Assembly (NCBI RefSeq): GCF_032118995.1
Contig: NC_092649.1
Coordinates: 18,847,832-18,911,831, forward strand
Direction of reading: 5' to 3'
Source: Asterias amurensis
Taxonomy: Eukaryota > Echinodermata > Asteroidea > Forcipulatida > Asteriidae
Length of the DNA stretch: 64,000 bases
Positions within the stretch are counted from its first letter, which is position 1; every line of letters starts with the position of its first letter. The notes under the pieces are model-generated. The model was not told the origin of the DNA, searched no databases, and saw nothing but the letters and a program-made list of their open reading frames with translations. A program made the position numbers and the translations under genes. Positions 45,801 through 64,000 of the stretch are shown here, one piece after another.

Positions 45801-46625
45801 ACTCATTTACTTCAACAAGCGCTCGGAGGTGATGCTAAGGTTAGTCTAGGTTCTATAGACAATGTGACCTGTGACATCACATGTTTACAAAAGAGCCACA
45901 GAGCCAGGACTTCCTGCAGGCATGATTTGTACACAGCCCAATGGAAGAAAACATAACATTTTATATTTTATGGAGATTGCATTGTCTATTTCTTATCAAC
46001 TTTTGATATGATGAAAGGGGGCACATCTCAAAACTTGTCCAGCTTTTACTTTCATAACTCTTTGGATTTATGTGGAAGTTATGACACAAAAATTAAACTT
46101 TCCCATATGACCAGTGCTATTGATTTCAACAAACTCTTCCTAATTTCAGATTAATCTTAGCACTTGGGACAAGTTAAAATCCGTATCCATAGATGTTAGG
46201 ATGCAATGAACCCATCCTAAGTTAGGACGAGTTACTCATCCTAACTCGAGATTGGATTAATCGTAGCATTTCGTGAAATCAGCTGCAGGCGCCAATGTCA
46301 TAAAGCTGTATAAACAGAAATAACTTCGTAGCAAATGTCTTTGCGAAGTAACAACTTAGTGCGGAACCATTTGCAATTTAAAACGATGTAAACTTGATGA
46401 TTTGGGCTGGTAACCGGTTTTTTTTAAGCAAAATCTTCCTGTAGTTTGGCTAACAATTAAGCACGGTTTTACTTTTTCTTGATTCAGGCTTGTTTGTTTG
46501 TCAACACCAGCCCCGATGTCAACAACATCAGCGAAACGCTAAGCACTCTACAGTTTGGTTCAAATGCTAAGCAGGTTTCACTTGGCCAGGCTACAAAGAA
46601 TGTTGCGAAAGGTCCAAAGAAATGA
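22604..46625 (+). CDS. Kinesin-14-type C-terminal motor with CUE/UBA-like N-terminal region, complete
   Basis: Exons: 22604-23029, 29793-29900, 31806-32039, 33291-33404, 34665-34874, 36313-36384, 37098-37232, 37776-37983, 39170-39309, 39876-40049, 41393-41590, 43737-43948, 44465-44651, 45744-45839, 46488-46625; phases agree throughout, giving 883 aa. The neck [13 protein letters not shown] (about 552-564) directly before the motor is the kinesin-14 signature and implies minus-end-directed movement. Motor motifs: P-loop GQTGSGKT 631-638, SMLEVYNE about 675, switch I NSTSSRSH 741-748, switch II DLAGSE 774-779, YRNSKLT in exon 14, and [11 protein letters not shown] near the end. The N-terminal part has MGSGSSS (possible myristoylation), a Gln/Ser/Pro-rich segment to 142, aromatic modules 143-200 and 257-294, a CUE/UBA-like segment 298-327, and helices probably forming coiled coil around 340-420 and 500-555. 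The subfamily is not resolved; KIFC-type is likely. Confidence 0.92.
23030..23698. other. Kinesin intron 1, first part
   Basis: No exon signal or recognisable repeat was found before MITE C3. The coding frame runs on for 20 codons past the donor before a stop. Confidence 0.4.
23699..24059. repeat. TTAA MITE family C, copy 3 (foldback)
   Basis: Starts TTAAAGGATTTGGGTAC and ends TTACATACACCCTTTAA. A near-perfect central palindrome lies around CATCTCATGAGACG. Confidence 0.9.
24280..24417 (-). repeat. TTAA MITE family A, copy A7 (half)
   Basis: Only the GAGGGAGCCGTTTCTCACAG to ATAGTGTCCACTGCCTTTAA half remains, reverse orientation. Confidence 0.8.
24692..25292. repeat. TA-flanked inverted-repeat element, about 600 bp
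   Basis: ATAGACTGTGCAAGTCTCGC at the left is the exact complement of GCGAGACTTGCACAGTCTAT at the right. Very AT-rich inside, with no transposase. It splits a dispersed repeat (GTGCCCCTTCAAAA ... GCAAAATGAAAATGG). Confidence 0.8.
25401..25445. repeat. 9-bp tandem repeat, five units
   Basis: GTTGAACAC repeated about five times with one substitution. Confidence 0.85.
25556..25915 (+). repeat. TTAA MITE family A, copy A8
   Basis: TTAAATGCTCTGGACACCAT start, GCATAAAAACTTACTTGG, AACATTGTGAAAAACGGC, end TGTCCAGTGTCTTTAA. Confidence 0.88.
25979..26149 (+). repeat. TTAA MITE family A, half copy
   Basis: GCATCTGAAAGCACACAAAT to TTCAGTGCCTTTAA, the 3' half of the family. Its final TTAA is the start of A9. 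Confidence 0.75.
26146..26530 (-). repeat. TTAA MITE family A, copy A9
   Basis: Full length in reverse: TTAAAGACACTGGACACCTC start, end GTGTTCACTGCCTTTAA. Confidence 0.92.
26991..27391 (+). repeat. TTAA MITE family A, copy A10
   Basis: Starts TTAAAGGTAGTGGACACTTT. The 3' end has a reverse-oriented terminal segment (AAGGTTTTATGCTTATGATT), so the right arm is a duplicated left terminus. Confidence 0.85.
27767..28134 (+). repeat. TTAA MITE family B, copy B3
   Basis: ATAAAGCCATTGGACACTTT start, CATGACACGGCGAAACAAGG middle, end GTCCAATGGCTTTAA. A SINE head follows directly. Confidence 0.9.
28135..28235 (-). repeat. tRNA-like SINE head
   Basis: On the minus strand: GTCGTGGCCGAGCGGTTAAG (A box) and GGTTTGAATCCCC (B box), about 95 bp only. 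Confidence 0.75.
28236..29239. other. Kinesin intron 1, unassigned
   Basis: AT-rich, with short A and T runs. A weak copy of the cell of words CCTTGCTTATGACAAG near 29010 is the only hint of a repeat. Confidence 0.35.
29240..29400. repeat. GCTTACG-type repeat
   Basis: TTGCTTACACAGCTAGTGCA, AGCGCTTGCACAGTAAGCGA and AGCCATGAAATTAGACCCTC match the copies at 11800 and 21480. Confidence 0.55.
29793..29900 (+). CDS. Kinesin-14 coding exon 2
   Basis: Encodes [20 protein letters not shown] and [16 protein letters not shown], an aromatic and basic module. Acceptor AACCAG, donor GTAACA, phase 0 on both sides. Confidence 0.8.
29953..30340 (+). repeat. TTAA MITE family A, diverged copy A11
   Basis: TTAAGGCACTGAATAATTAG start, AACTTACTTGGTAACAAGCA, a duplicated TTGATAGTATAAAA, end GTGTCCAGTGGTTTTAA. 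Starts 52 bp after kinesin exon 2. Confidence 0.7.
30609..31002. repeat. TTAA MITE family D, copy 3 (foldback)
   Basis: TTAAAGGAACACGTTG start and CAACGTGTTCCTTTAA end are inverted. The center is the palindrome ATTTATGGGAGTCAATAATT / TTGACTCCCATAAAT. Confidence 0.92.
31003..31085 (-). repeat. tRNA-like SINE head
   Basis: Minus-strand head with GCCAAGCAGATAAGAACACC and GGGTTCGAGTGCC, directly after D3. Confidence 0.65.
31299..31379. repeat. Perfect-stem hairpin
   Basis: CTGCGTCCCATATCCAAC (31313) pairs perfectly with GTTGGATATGGGACGCAG, with a smaller GGCC-TTC-GGCC stem at the tip. Outer bases AAAATATAG also pair. One arm recurs unpaired at 21355-21395. Confidence 0.8.
31640..31779. repeat. 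Foldback, GTGCGTTCG type, truncated copy
   Basis: CGATCATACTCGCGCTCT-like words (ATGATCGTTCAATTAGCTCT) and end AATTGAATGCACCCATT match 10702-10906. Ends 26 bp before kinesin exon 3. Confidence 0.55.
31806..32039 (+). CDS. Kinesin-14 coding exon 3
   Basis: Encodes [19 protein letters not shown], which completes the aromatic module of exon 2, followed by an acidic, Ser/Asn/Gly-rich linker. A T-rich tract precedes the TTTTCCAG acceptor. The donor GTATAT is weaker than average, so the exact 3' end is less certain. Confidence 0.75.
32310..32468 (-). repeat. Repeat with TTTATCCCCGATGCAAATTT
   Basis: AAATTTGCATCGGGGATAAA to CAGTCATATTACTCGGGT. Reverse copies lie at 43318-43455 and 48096-48240. Confidence 0.65.
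32470..32741. repeat. AACTGGTT foldback, copy 1
   Basis: Ends CCCAGGTCAAAATTCCAGTT and CTAGAATTTCGACCTGGG are inverted. The interior is an array of AACTGGTT/AACTAGTT words and two copies of GTCCATTTTCCATATTAA. In kinesin intron 3. Confidence 0.88.
32930..33278 (+). mobile_element. LINE 3' fragment (CR1/L2-like) with ATT tail
   Basis: In one frame the sequence reads [20 protein letters not shown] and [20 protein letters not shown], the APxLWNSLP and Fk..Lk..LF pattern at the end of the second ORF of CR1/L2-group LINEs. It ends AGCGCTATCCGATGATTT and then ATT repeats. Heavily truncated. Abuts kinesin exon 4. Confidence 0.75.
33291..33404 (+). CDS. Kinesin-14 coding exon 4
   Basis: Encodes [20 protein letters not shown] and [18 protein letters not shown], a second aromatic module. 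Acceptor AATGTAG, donor GTAATT, phase 0. An ATT microsatellite at the end of a LINE fragment precedes the acceptor. Confidence 0.8.
34002..34351 (+). repeat. tRNA-derived SINE-like repeat, full length
   Basis: Head GGTGTCGTGGTCGAGCGGGT, A box GGGTAAGAGCACCG, B box GGATTCGAATC, body CTCTCCACCCAGGGGTAAAT and CCAGGGAGCTGAGATGG, tail GCGCGATATAAAAACGGG plus ATT repeats. Best preserved copy in the window. Confidence 0.9.
34665..34874 (+). CDS. Kinesin-14 coding exon 5 (CUE/UBA-like)
   Basis: Encodes [20 protein letters not shown] and [11 protein letters not shown], the pattern of a three-helix CUE/UBA fold, then [19 protein letters not shown], the start of a coiled coil. Acceptor TATTAG lies in an ATT run; donor GTAAGT. 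Confidence 0.88.
34955..35298. repeat. Foldback family G, copy G1
   Basis: Inverted ends ATATTTGGTTTGCGGTAACA and TGTTACCGCAAACCAAATAT (one base variant), then GTGTGTATCTACTTGCCAGG. The inner part has CTGACTCCGCGGCAGTACAG. Confidence 0.85.
35613..36030 (-). repeat. tRNA-derived SINE-like repeat, long type
   Basis: Same composition as 4168-4596, including AGCACCTTATAAGGGTTTAC and CACTGGGTTCTTTTACATGC. The head shows substitutions in the B box. Confidence 0.85.
36313..36384 (+). CDS. Kinesin-14 coding exon 6
   Basis: A 72-nt exon encoding [20 protein letters not shown] and MMTE, a charged helix likely to extend the coiled coil. Acceptor TCCACAG, donor GTAATC. Confidence 0.82.
36653..36930 (+). 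repeat. tRNA-Asn-like repeat, interrupted copy
   Basis: Matches 19062-19205 on both sides but is split after CCCACTCT by a SINE tail (CTTGCAGGAAATACTG to an ATT array, 36756-36890), resuming at GTCAATTTTTCTTTGTTCAA. Confidence 0.7.
36837..36890. repeat. (ATT)n microsatellite
   Basis: About 18 perfect ATT units, the tail of the SINE fragment inserted in the tRNA-like repeat. Confidence 0.95.
37098..37232 (+). CDS. Kinesin-14 coding exon 7
   Basis: Encodes [20 protein letters not shown], more heptad-like helix, then a basic Pro/Arg-rich stretch ([16 protein letters not shown]) that could contact the acidic microtubule surface. Donor GTAAGT. Confidence 0.85.
37286..37445. repeat. Foldback family G fragment
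   Basis: TATATTTGGTTTGCCGTAAC, TTTACTTGCCAGGTAGA and AGAACTTGTCTTGCTTTATA belong to family G. The second arm is missing. In kinesin intron 7. Confidence 0.65.
37776..37983 (+). CDS. Kinesin-14 coding exon 8
   Basis: Encodes an acidic, Pro-rich linker ([19 protein letters not shown]) and then a helix beginning [20 protein letters not shown]. Acceptor TTTTGCAG, donor GTAAGT, phase 1 at the 3' end. Confidence 0.88.
38018..38289. repeat. AACTGGTT foldback, copy 2
   Basis: Nearly identical to 32470-32741 and in the same orientation. Starts 34 bp after kinesin exon 8. Confidence 0.9.
38830..39132 (+). repeat. TTAA MITE family A, copy A12
   Basis: 5' end eroded; GTTGATAGTATGAAGCATTG, AACAGCTCCCTTTGAAGTAG, and end GTGTCCAGCGTCTTTAA, 37 bp before exon 9. 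Confidence 0.8.
39170..39309 (+). CDS. Kinesin-14 coding exon 9
   Basis: Encodes [20 protein letters not shown] and a helix through [14 protein letters not shown] leading into the neck. Its acceptor TGTTTTAG lies 37 bp after the end of MITE A12. Donor GTAAAG. Confidence 0.88.
39876..40049 (+). CDS. Kinesin-14 coding exon 10 (neck and first motor strand)
   Basis: Encodes [15 protein letters not shown], the kinesin-14 neck, then a short segment to [15 protein letters not shown]. The Pro usual in RVRP is Tyr, and the stretch before FDKVF is shorter than in KIFC1 or KIFC3. Donor GTAGAA. Confidence 0.92.
40371..40450 (-). repeat. tRNA-Ala(TGC)-like sequence
   Basis: On the minus strand: CCAGTGGTTAGACTGC (A box), loop CTTGCAA with TGC in the anticodon position, and a perfect T arm GTGGGTTCGAATCCCAC. 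The acceptor stem does not pair. The same A-box segment recurs at 61195-61235, so this is a repeat. Confidence 0.5.
40487..40857 (-). repeat. TTAA MITE family A, copy A13
   Basis: Full length in reverse: TTAAAGACCCTGGACACTAT start, end GTGTCCACTGCCTTTAA. Confidence 0.92.
40900..41310 (-). repeat. SINE-like repeat debris
   Basis: TGTAATGCACGTAAATGAAC, GCGCCACAGCACCTTGTAAA and GAGCGCTTTGATACGGCGCT are SINE body and tail words. Precedes exon 11. Confidence 0.6.
41393..41590 (+). CDS. Kinesin-14 coding exon 11 (P-loop)
   Basis: Encodes [20 protein letters not shown] followed by [16 protein letters not shown], the nucleotide-binding P-loop, and a helix to YSLK. Acceptor CCAATAG, donor GTAAGG. 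Confidence 0.96.
41846..42088. repeat. Foldback with TTGCTTA-type arms
   Basis: GGGCCCAATTTCATTAAGCC against GGCTTTGTGAAATTAGGCC; inner arms CCTTGATAAAAACAGGATTA and TAATCCTGTTTTTATCGAGG. Confidence 0.85.
42090..42225 (-). repeat. tRNA-like SINE head
   Basis: AATTATGGTAAAAGCATCTT and GGGACTAGAACCCACACTAG are the head in minus orientation, followed by CACTCGGCCATGACA. Confidence 0.6.
42590..43270 (-). mobile_element. LINE 3' fragment (CR1/L2-like), minus strand
   Basis: A minus-strand frame reads [20 protein letters not shown] followed by [11 protein letters not shown], the HWLPV..RI.FK pattern after the reverse transcriptase thumb. Stops and frameshifts show it is dead. In kinesin intron 11. 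Confidence 0.75.
43318..43455 (+). repeat. Repeat with TTTATCCCCGATGCAAATTT
   Basis: TTGAGTAATATGCCTGTGAT through GTATACAGTGCTAACAC to ATTCTTTATCCCCGATGCAA. A near-copy lies at 48096-48240. Confidence 0.7.
43737..43948 (+). CDS. Kinesin-14 coding exon 12
   Basis: Encodes [15 protein letters not shown], a classic kinesin strand-helix, then [17 protein letters not shown] and the first half of switch I. Donor GTATGT in phase 2. Confidence 0.95.
44089..44370 (+). repeat. tRNA-derived SINE-like repeat
   Basis: Head GTGTCATGGCGGAGTGGTTA, B box GGGTTCGATTCCC, body TTCTCTTCACCCAGGAGTAT, CCCCAGGGAGCTGAGAAAA. No ATT tail. Ends about 95 bp before kinesin exon 13. Confidence 0.85.
44465..44651 (+). CDS. 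Kinesin-14 coding exon 13 (switch I/II)
   Basis: Completes SSRSH, then encodes [20 protein letters not shown] and [10 protein letters not shown]. The donor is GTTCGT, weak after the GT; reading on gives only a few residues before a stop. Confidence 0.93.
44796..44992. repeat. GGCTCA-rich foldback
   Basis: TACACTGAGAGAAAAA at the left against TTTTTCTCCCAATGTA at the right; inner arms GCTCCTCTGTTCACAAATGG and CCATTTGTGAACAGAGGAGC (one variant). Seven GGCTCA/TGAGCC words in the centre. Confidence 0.85.
45220..45312 (-). repeat. tRNA-like SINE head
   Basis: GCCGAGCGGTTAAAAGCACT and GGGTTCGAGTCCC on the minus strand. Confidence 0.7.
45412..45690. repeat. Foldback family G, copy G2 (left arm lost)
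   Basis: Starts GACGATGACTAGAGCAAGCT and ends GTTACCGCAAACCAAATATA, very close to G1. Ends 53 bp before exon 14. Confidence 0.85.
45744..45839 (+). CDS. Kinesin-14 coding exon 14
   Basis: Encodes [20 protein letters not shown] and [12 protein letters not shown], the microtubule-binding face and following helix of the motor. Acceptor TTTTCAG, donor GTTAGT. Confidence 0.95.
46145..46290. repeat. Foldback family E, diverged copy
   Basis: CCATCCTAAGTTAGGACGAG and CTCATCCTAACTCGAGATTG with an end CATTTCGTGAAATC. Boundaries uncertain. Confidence 0.5.
46488..46625 (+). CDS. Kinesin-14 last coding exon
   Basis: Encodes [34 protein letters not shown] and a short basic tail ending KGPKK before TGA. 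The chain stops soon after the motor core, as in C-terminal motor kinesins. Confidence 0.94.
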   Translation, partial: ACLFVNTSPDVNNISETLSTLQFGSNAKQVSLGQATKNVAKGPKK

Positions 46626-49315
46626 GCAACACGGCCTTCTACATCAAGTATTCACTTAATATGTGTATAAGACTAAAATCAGATCGCTACAAAAAGCATT
46701 TGATAGTGTACAGTTAAAGGAACATTAAAGAATTTTAACTGACACGGTCTAATGATGATGATAGTAGAAAACATCCCTTGAAATATTTCTTTCTGAAATG
46801 TCATATTTGATGAGAAATAAATAAAACGTTTGGAGTTTATCGCTCAGTGAGCATTTAAAAAAAAAAAATTATTTTATTGAATCGATGTCATGCAAAAAAT
46901 GTAATCGGTTTTTCACTTTTTTTAACGTGAAAAAGGATGGCTGATCGTTCCCAAGCTTCTACAGCTTTGTCAGTTTATGTATATGGTGGATAACATGAAG
47001 TGCTTACACTGGCAGCTACTGTTTTGTTAAAACCAATTCTGTGATGTTCCTTTGAGATCCGTGCATTTTACAGAAGTAAAAAAAAAAAAAAAAACTAAGA
47101 TCTTTCAGCCTCAACTGAAATATGAAAACATTCATGTTTACGATATTTTACATGAGGTTTTGATTAGAGTACCAATTTAATTATTTACAGTTTCTTTGAT
47201 TTATCGTTCCATTTTGGAGCTTTGATTCAATCTACATTGTTTTTGATTGGTTGATGTTGTTTTACTTTTTATTTTTTTTATTTTTTAATGTATTTGTTTA
47301 CCTTTTATTGTCATGTTTTTTAAAACCATATTTTGGTGTTTATTTATTTTCTTCTTTATTTATTTCTTTATTTTTATTTATTAGTGTTTAGGAATGATTT
47401 ACTATTTGTTTTGCTGTTGCTGCATCAGATAAAAGTTTGCTGGGGTTGTGCTCTATAATTGATATTATTATTAGTTTTCATCAGTAAGACAATCATTAAA
47501 TCTAGCATAGCAAAAACAGGCTACCATCCAAAATACAATTTAATGGAAACTTCATCCGTATGGACTGCATAAAGGGGGTGACCCTGTTTCAGCCCCGGGA
47601 GTAGGTGGCAACGACCCCTGAAAAAAAAAAAACTGTAGCCTACACCTTGAAGTGGCCTTCAGGCCTTGTATGTCTGGCGACTTGCACAACAAATAAATTT
47701 AAAAACTATTAACAACTGGTGACCCTGCATTGCTGCGAAAATGTAAGGGTTGACATGGGCATGGACAACTTTTCAGTTTGTAAAGTCCTCACCTCTCATC
47801 AATACCTTGGCTTTGGTTCGATTCCCGGCTTGGATTATAGATGAGTATAGAGTTATGCACTTTCTCATCAAAGCTTTGAGGGTTTTTCTCTCTCAGAAAA
47901 AAAAATCAACCAAAGCTGTGCTCAGTGACGTGGTCAAAAGTACTAGGGAGGCTGGCTGCCAAAGGTACCCTTGTAAGTTGAGCGCCTATGTCTAAAACAG
48001 GCTGTAGCCGCGTCTTTTGCAATTCAGCTCTCAGCTGTAAGGATGGTTAGCCTCCTAAATTATTTTTGTTATTACATTTTTTGTTAATCCCACACGAGTA
48101 ATATGCCTGTGATTTTTTTTTAACAGAACTTGGGGAAAGTACTGAGTATACAGTGCTAATACTCATCTGTGTATATATTGGTAAAAACCAAAATACTTAT
48201 TCTTTATCCCCGATGCAAATTTAACATCTATTATTACATTTTGGTTTAACAATTGTATGAGTTTGTAACATTGGAGGCTGGTGTTTATATTTTTTTGTGA
48301 AAATCACTAGTGCCTGCACTTAAACCCATTGGCCTGAAAAGTATATATTCAAATAATGCCAAAGATTTAGTGTGGATGTTTAATCACAATTGAGAAAAGT
48401 ATAATAGTTGTGTTTAATAAGCAAATATTCTGTTGTAATATATTCAGGAAATGTCGGAACACATTTTTATTGTACATAATTATTTTTACACATGACTGTG
48501 GTGGTACTTTTTGTATTGCCAAAATAATAATCTATGCACTTTGAACCTTAAAATAGATTTGTTTATTTCATACATCTATACTTCTAGAAATATAAGTGTT
48601 TCAGGGGGGAGAAAAAAACAACAGAAAACAACCATTATTTAACTTCAAATATGTGAGCTGCCTTTATCTTTCCTAAATTACTCTAAAGCCCGTTCTATCT
48701 CAACATCATAGCCAACAGAGGTTGAAAAACTATGAAAAGTCATAAATGCAAATAAAAAATAGATGGCCGTAGTTTTTAACAATGTCACACAATTATTCAA
48801 AACATTGGTGAATTTGTTGAAAACAGACATGGGAGATACTTTATTTAATTGAAAGTTTGCAAAAACCGTTGAATTTGGTCAGAACATTTTTAACAGGATT
48901 GATTGTTTTGATAACATTTGGACGCCCATGCTGACCAGCACGTTTTGTTTACCATACAAAAAAAAGAGAAAGCTTTTAAAAGGTCTATAACGAGAATGAA
49001 AGTAAAGGCTGTTAACATAGTTTGGTGTCGATTTAAACCATGTACATGTATTACCAATCTATTCTACACACTGGGTACCAGTTCATTGTATTTCTATGCA
49101 AACTTACTCAGGTTACAGACTGAGTAATGAATTCAAAAACTTAATAATTGAAATTAGAACAAAACAAATTTTGATGGATTTATTTTTAAAATCCCCTGAT
49201 TTCTTCAATTTGTGAAGAGCATCAAAACACACACAAACTATTTTGTGCAAATTATGAACAAATATATAGAAAACAAAGACTCAAGTTTGTTTGCACATAC
49301 TCTTAATATTAGCAG
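46626..49315. other. Intergenic region, kinesin-14 3' side
   Basis: Contains MITE I1 and a copy of the GATGCAAATTT repeat (48096-48240); otherwise AT-rich with long T runs around 47260-47400. Several AATAAA hexamers (for example 46797) could serve as kinesin poly(A) signals. No further exon was found. Confidence 0.4.
46714..47054. repeat. TTAA MITE family I, copy 1
   Basis: Starts TTAAAGGAACATTAAAGAAT and ends ATTCTGTGATGTTCCTTTGA. The right half repeats in reverse at about 56820-56950 and a partial left end lies at 63501. It would sit in the kinesin 3' UTR. Confidence 0.75.
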
Positions 49316-49676
49316 AGTGTCATGGTCCAGTGGTTAGGAGCATCGAGTTTAAGTTCTGGCAGTTGAGTCATCAGAGTGTGTGGGTTCGAATCCCGGTCAT
49401 GACACTTGTCTTCTTGAGCAAGATACTTTACAATAATTGCTTCTCTTCACCCAGGGGTATGGGTACCTGCGAGGGTAGAGGTTGATATTGTGTATGAAAA
49501 AGCCACAAGCGCCTTACAGGCAGCTCAGGGCTGTATACTCCCACGGGAGCTGAGAAACATTACAGGGATGTTATTGGCCCCATGACCAGGGAACTAATGT
49601 AAAGCGCATTGATACAGTTATTGTGAAATGCGCTATATAATTAGTAGTTGTTATTATATTATTGTTATTATTATAT
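49316..49676 (+). repeat. tRNA-derived SINE-like repeat
   Basis: Head GAGTGTCATGGTCCAGTGGT, B box GGGTTCGAATCCC, body TTCTCTTCACCCAGGGGTAT, tail AAATGCGCTATATAATTAGT and ATT-rich end. Confidence 0.88.
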
Positions 49677-49944
49677 TACACCCCTCCCAACCCCCTCCCC
49701 CTGCCCTGTACCAAAACTGCAATTATTTATACATAATGATACATATTTTTACACCAACCGCCATTTTTCTTCATGTAAATTCACAGCTGATGTTTATGTG
49801 AAGTTTTGTTGTGTGCAATAAATGTTTATGTAGATATATGCCTTCCTCTGATGTTAACATCAAAGTTTTTGGGGGGTGACTTGTTCTATACAAAAGCATT
49901 TGTAGCCGTTTGTTATGAAAAGCATAATGGTAAAGAGAGATGTT

Positions 49945-50250
49945 TTAAAGGCAGTGGACACTATTGGTAATTAGGCCTTCCCAAGATAACTACTTGCATA
50001 AAACCTTACTTGGTAACAAGTAATGGGGAGAGGTTGGTAGTATAAAACGTTGTGAGAAACGGCTCCCTCTGAAATGACTTAGTTTATGAGAAAGAAGTGA
50101 TTTCTCACTGAAATATTTGAACTGAATTTGAAACCTCAGCTGATGGTGACTTCTCACAATCTTTTATGGGACTAGGGTGTTCAAATTTTCACAGGGTTGT
50201 TATTTTATGCATTATGTTGAGATACAACCAAGTAAGACTGGTCTTTGAAG
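49945..50250 (+). repeat. TTAA MITE family A, copy A14 (3' truncated)
   Basis: TTAAAGGCAGTGGACACTAT start and full left half; the right end fades into the tandem duplication at AAGACTGGTCTTTGAAG. Confidence 0.85.
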
Positions 50251-50585
50251 TTTGAACTAATAAAAAGTCTGACTTTAAACAAACATTAAAATACTTTCTA
50301 TCAGTGGTAGTCTTCAATACATACAGAGATGAGTTATTTTAATGCAAATTTATTTTGTTATCAATGCTGTTTAACAGTTTTTTATATAAATGAAAATCAA
50401 TCAAGCCAAGTAAGACTGGTCTTTGAAGTTTGAACTATAATAAAAAGTCTGACTTTAAACAAACATTAAAATACTTTCTATCAGTGGTAGTCTTCAATAC
50501 ATACAGAGATGAGTTATTTTAATGCAACTTTATTTTATTATCAATGCTGTTTAACGGTTTTTTATATAAATGAAAATCAATCAAG
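50228..50585. repeat. Tandem duplication, two units of about 178 bp
   Basis: Units 50228-50405 and 50406-50585 both begin CCAAGTAAGACTGGTCTTTG and differ at only a few positions. The duplicated unit includes the last bases of A14. Confidence 0.92.
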
Positions 50586-51520
50586 CCAAGTGTTTCACAA
50601 ATAATTCTCAGAGGAACAAATTTGAACTTTTAGTATATATAGAAAAAACATGTAAAAGTACATGTATATAATTATATTTATCATGTTTGTGGGGAATGCA
50701 GTGTATCACGATGAAATAAAGGATAGTGTTAATCAGAAAACAAATTTGTTACCTGTAAGTTTTTGTAGTTTAATATAGAAGTTTGTTTTTAAGGGAATGT
50801 AGTTGGAGGCAGCTAGGATTCCAGTATTTCGGAGCCAATATAACGACAAAACTTGTAACTTTGTCTATTTTTCCATTACACTTTTTTAAAATGCTCTGAA
50901 TTTCTTTTTTTAAAGGGCTGAATAAGAGCACTGAAAGGGGGCTTTAAAGAACAACGAAACTTGACAAAAGCCGACCCCCTTGAAAAATGTTTGATTTATT
51001 TGTTTGTTTACCCTATACTATAATGGCACTGATAATTGAAGACCCCAAAATTATTGTTGCTTATTCCAGTTTTCACAAGGCAATGAAAGAGCGTAACTAT
51101 GAAAACAAAAATAATATTTGTTGTTTTGTTTTCCAGGAATATGACAAACGAATGTGTTGCATTTGTTTTTGGAGATAGGTTTCATTGAAAACTATAGAGT
51201 GTTATTATAATATCTCGTCCCCCAAAGTCATCCAAGTTTCCTGCAATTTGGAATAGGTGAGAGTTTTGCAACATCCTTCTGTCCTTTTATAACATTTTGA
51301 TGCGAAATTTATCACTTTAAAATTGGTATAGAAGTGCTTTCTAATTAAGTAGGTCATTTGAAAACATTCCTTTTCTAAAAGCGACTTCGAACCGCCCTTT
51401 AATTCTAGCTGGTGGGGCATGCACCGTTAGTTTAGTATAGCGCCCTCACTTGACGCCACCCATGATATAATACTAGTCATCCGATGTTGACCGGCCTCTG
51501 CTCTGCACACTTTTGTGAGA
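50586..51520. promoter_or_regulatory. DLD: Region upstream of DLD
   Basis: Mostly AT-rich and unassigned. The 90 bp before the start codon (from about 51430) is GC-richer (TATAGCGCCCTCACTTGACG, TTGACCGGCCTCTGCTCTGC) and probably holds the promoter and 5' UTR. No TATA box at a fixed distance was recognised. Confidence 0.3.
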
Positions 51521-63408
<11,888 letters not shown>

Positions 63409-63500
63409 GTACGTAGTCGTTTATTTGAAAATAAGAACCCTTCTGATTTGAGGAGTTTTCGTTGATCTCCTTTCACCCTTTTTAGAGGCGAGGATATATC

Positions 63501-63625
63501 TTAAAGGAACATTACAGAATTGGTTTTGCTAGCAAAATAGGTGCTGGCAGTTTAAGTACTCTATGTAATCCACCATATACATAAACTGACAAACCTGTAG
63601 AAGTTTGAGACCGGGTCCTCATACT
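63501..63625. repeat. TTAA MITE family I, partial copy
   Basis: TTAAAGGAACATTACAGAAT start, then GTGCTGGCAGTTTAAGTACT. Ends near AACCTGTAGAAGTTTGAGAC. Confidence 0.55.
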
Positions 63626-63639
63626 GTTATTCCCTAATT

Positions 63640-64000
63640 GATATGTGCATATTACTAGTGTATATCATTGCTCTTTTATATATTTATCAGAAACCAATAT
63701 TCACTTGCGTTTTTTTAATTAAATTTAAACTTTGTATTTACTTTGATTTTTCATATCTTGGTTTTTGGATAATAATGTGCATTATATAAGGAGTGTATAT
63801 CATTGCTCTTGTAAATTTGATCAGTTACTATTTAAATATTTGTTTTCAATTCACATTTGTTTCAACTTCTGTTGTTTATTCCTCATTGAGCTTATTCGAT
63901 ATGTGCATATATTAAAAAGGAGTGTATATTTGCTCTTGTATTATACTTTTTATCAGCAAATATTTACTCCTGTTATTTTCAATTCACACTTGTTTTTACA
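63640..64000. repeat. Degenerate tandem repeat, about 125-bp unit
   Basis: Three units share ATATGTGCATATTA, GGAGTGTATATCATTGCTCT and TTTTCAATTCACA. The array runs to the window edge. Confidence 0.65.

Overview
This is a piece of an animal nuclear genome. It has spliced genes with short exons and long AT-rich introns crowded with short inverted-repeat elements, tRNA-derived SINE-like repeats and decayed LINEs. Protein similarity points to a deuterostome-like invertebrate. The repeat landscape fits an echinoderm, perhaps a sea star, but that is inference; no species-diagnostic marker is present.

Three protein genes can be assembled exon by exon. (1) Minus strand, 19591 down to 1161: a complete SLC35B4-type nucleotide-sugar transporter (10 coding exons, 335 aa). 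Its last intron has AT-AC ends and the signals of a U12-type (minor spliceosome) intron. (2) Plus strand, 22604-46625: a complete kinesin-14-type motor (15 coding exons, 883 aa) with a C-terminal motor domain. Its N-terminal half has a possible myristoylation site, two short aromatic modules and a CUE/UBA-like helical segment. (3) Plus strand, 51521 to beyond 63408: the first eight coding exons (328 codons) of mitochondrial dihydrolipoamide dehydrogenase (DLD, the E3 subunit). The C-terminal part lies past the window edge. SLC35B4 and the kinesin gene are divergent and share a 3-kb intergenic region containing a CCAAT/CRE-like pair. The three products (nucleotide-sugar transport, microtubule motor, mitochondrial E3) have no evident functional link.

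Most of the rest is repeats. At least six inverted-repeat families (here called A, B, C, D, F4 and I; about 120-520 bp per copy) begin with TTAAAG and end with the complement at TTAA. They are often chained at a shared TTAA, inserted into other repeats, or placed within about 25-60 bp of splice sites. Other elements are long-armed foldbacks, a 1-kb element with repeated subterminal motifs, LINE fragments, tRNA-like SINEs with ATT-rich tails, a 30-bp minisatellite in DLD intron 3, and a 178-bp tandem duplication. No CRISPR array, operon or rRNA gene was seen. Repeat family letters are labels local to this report.
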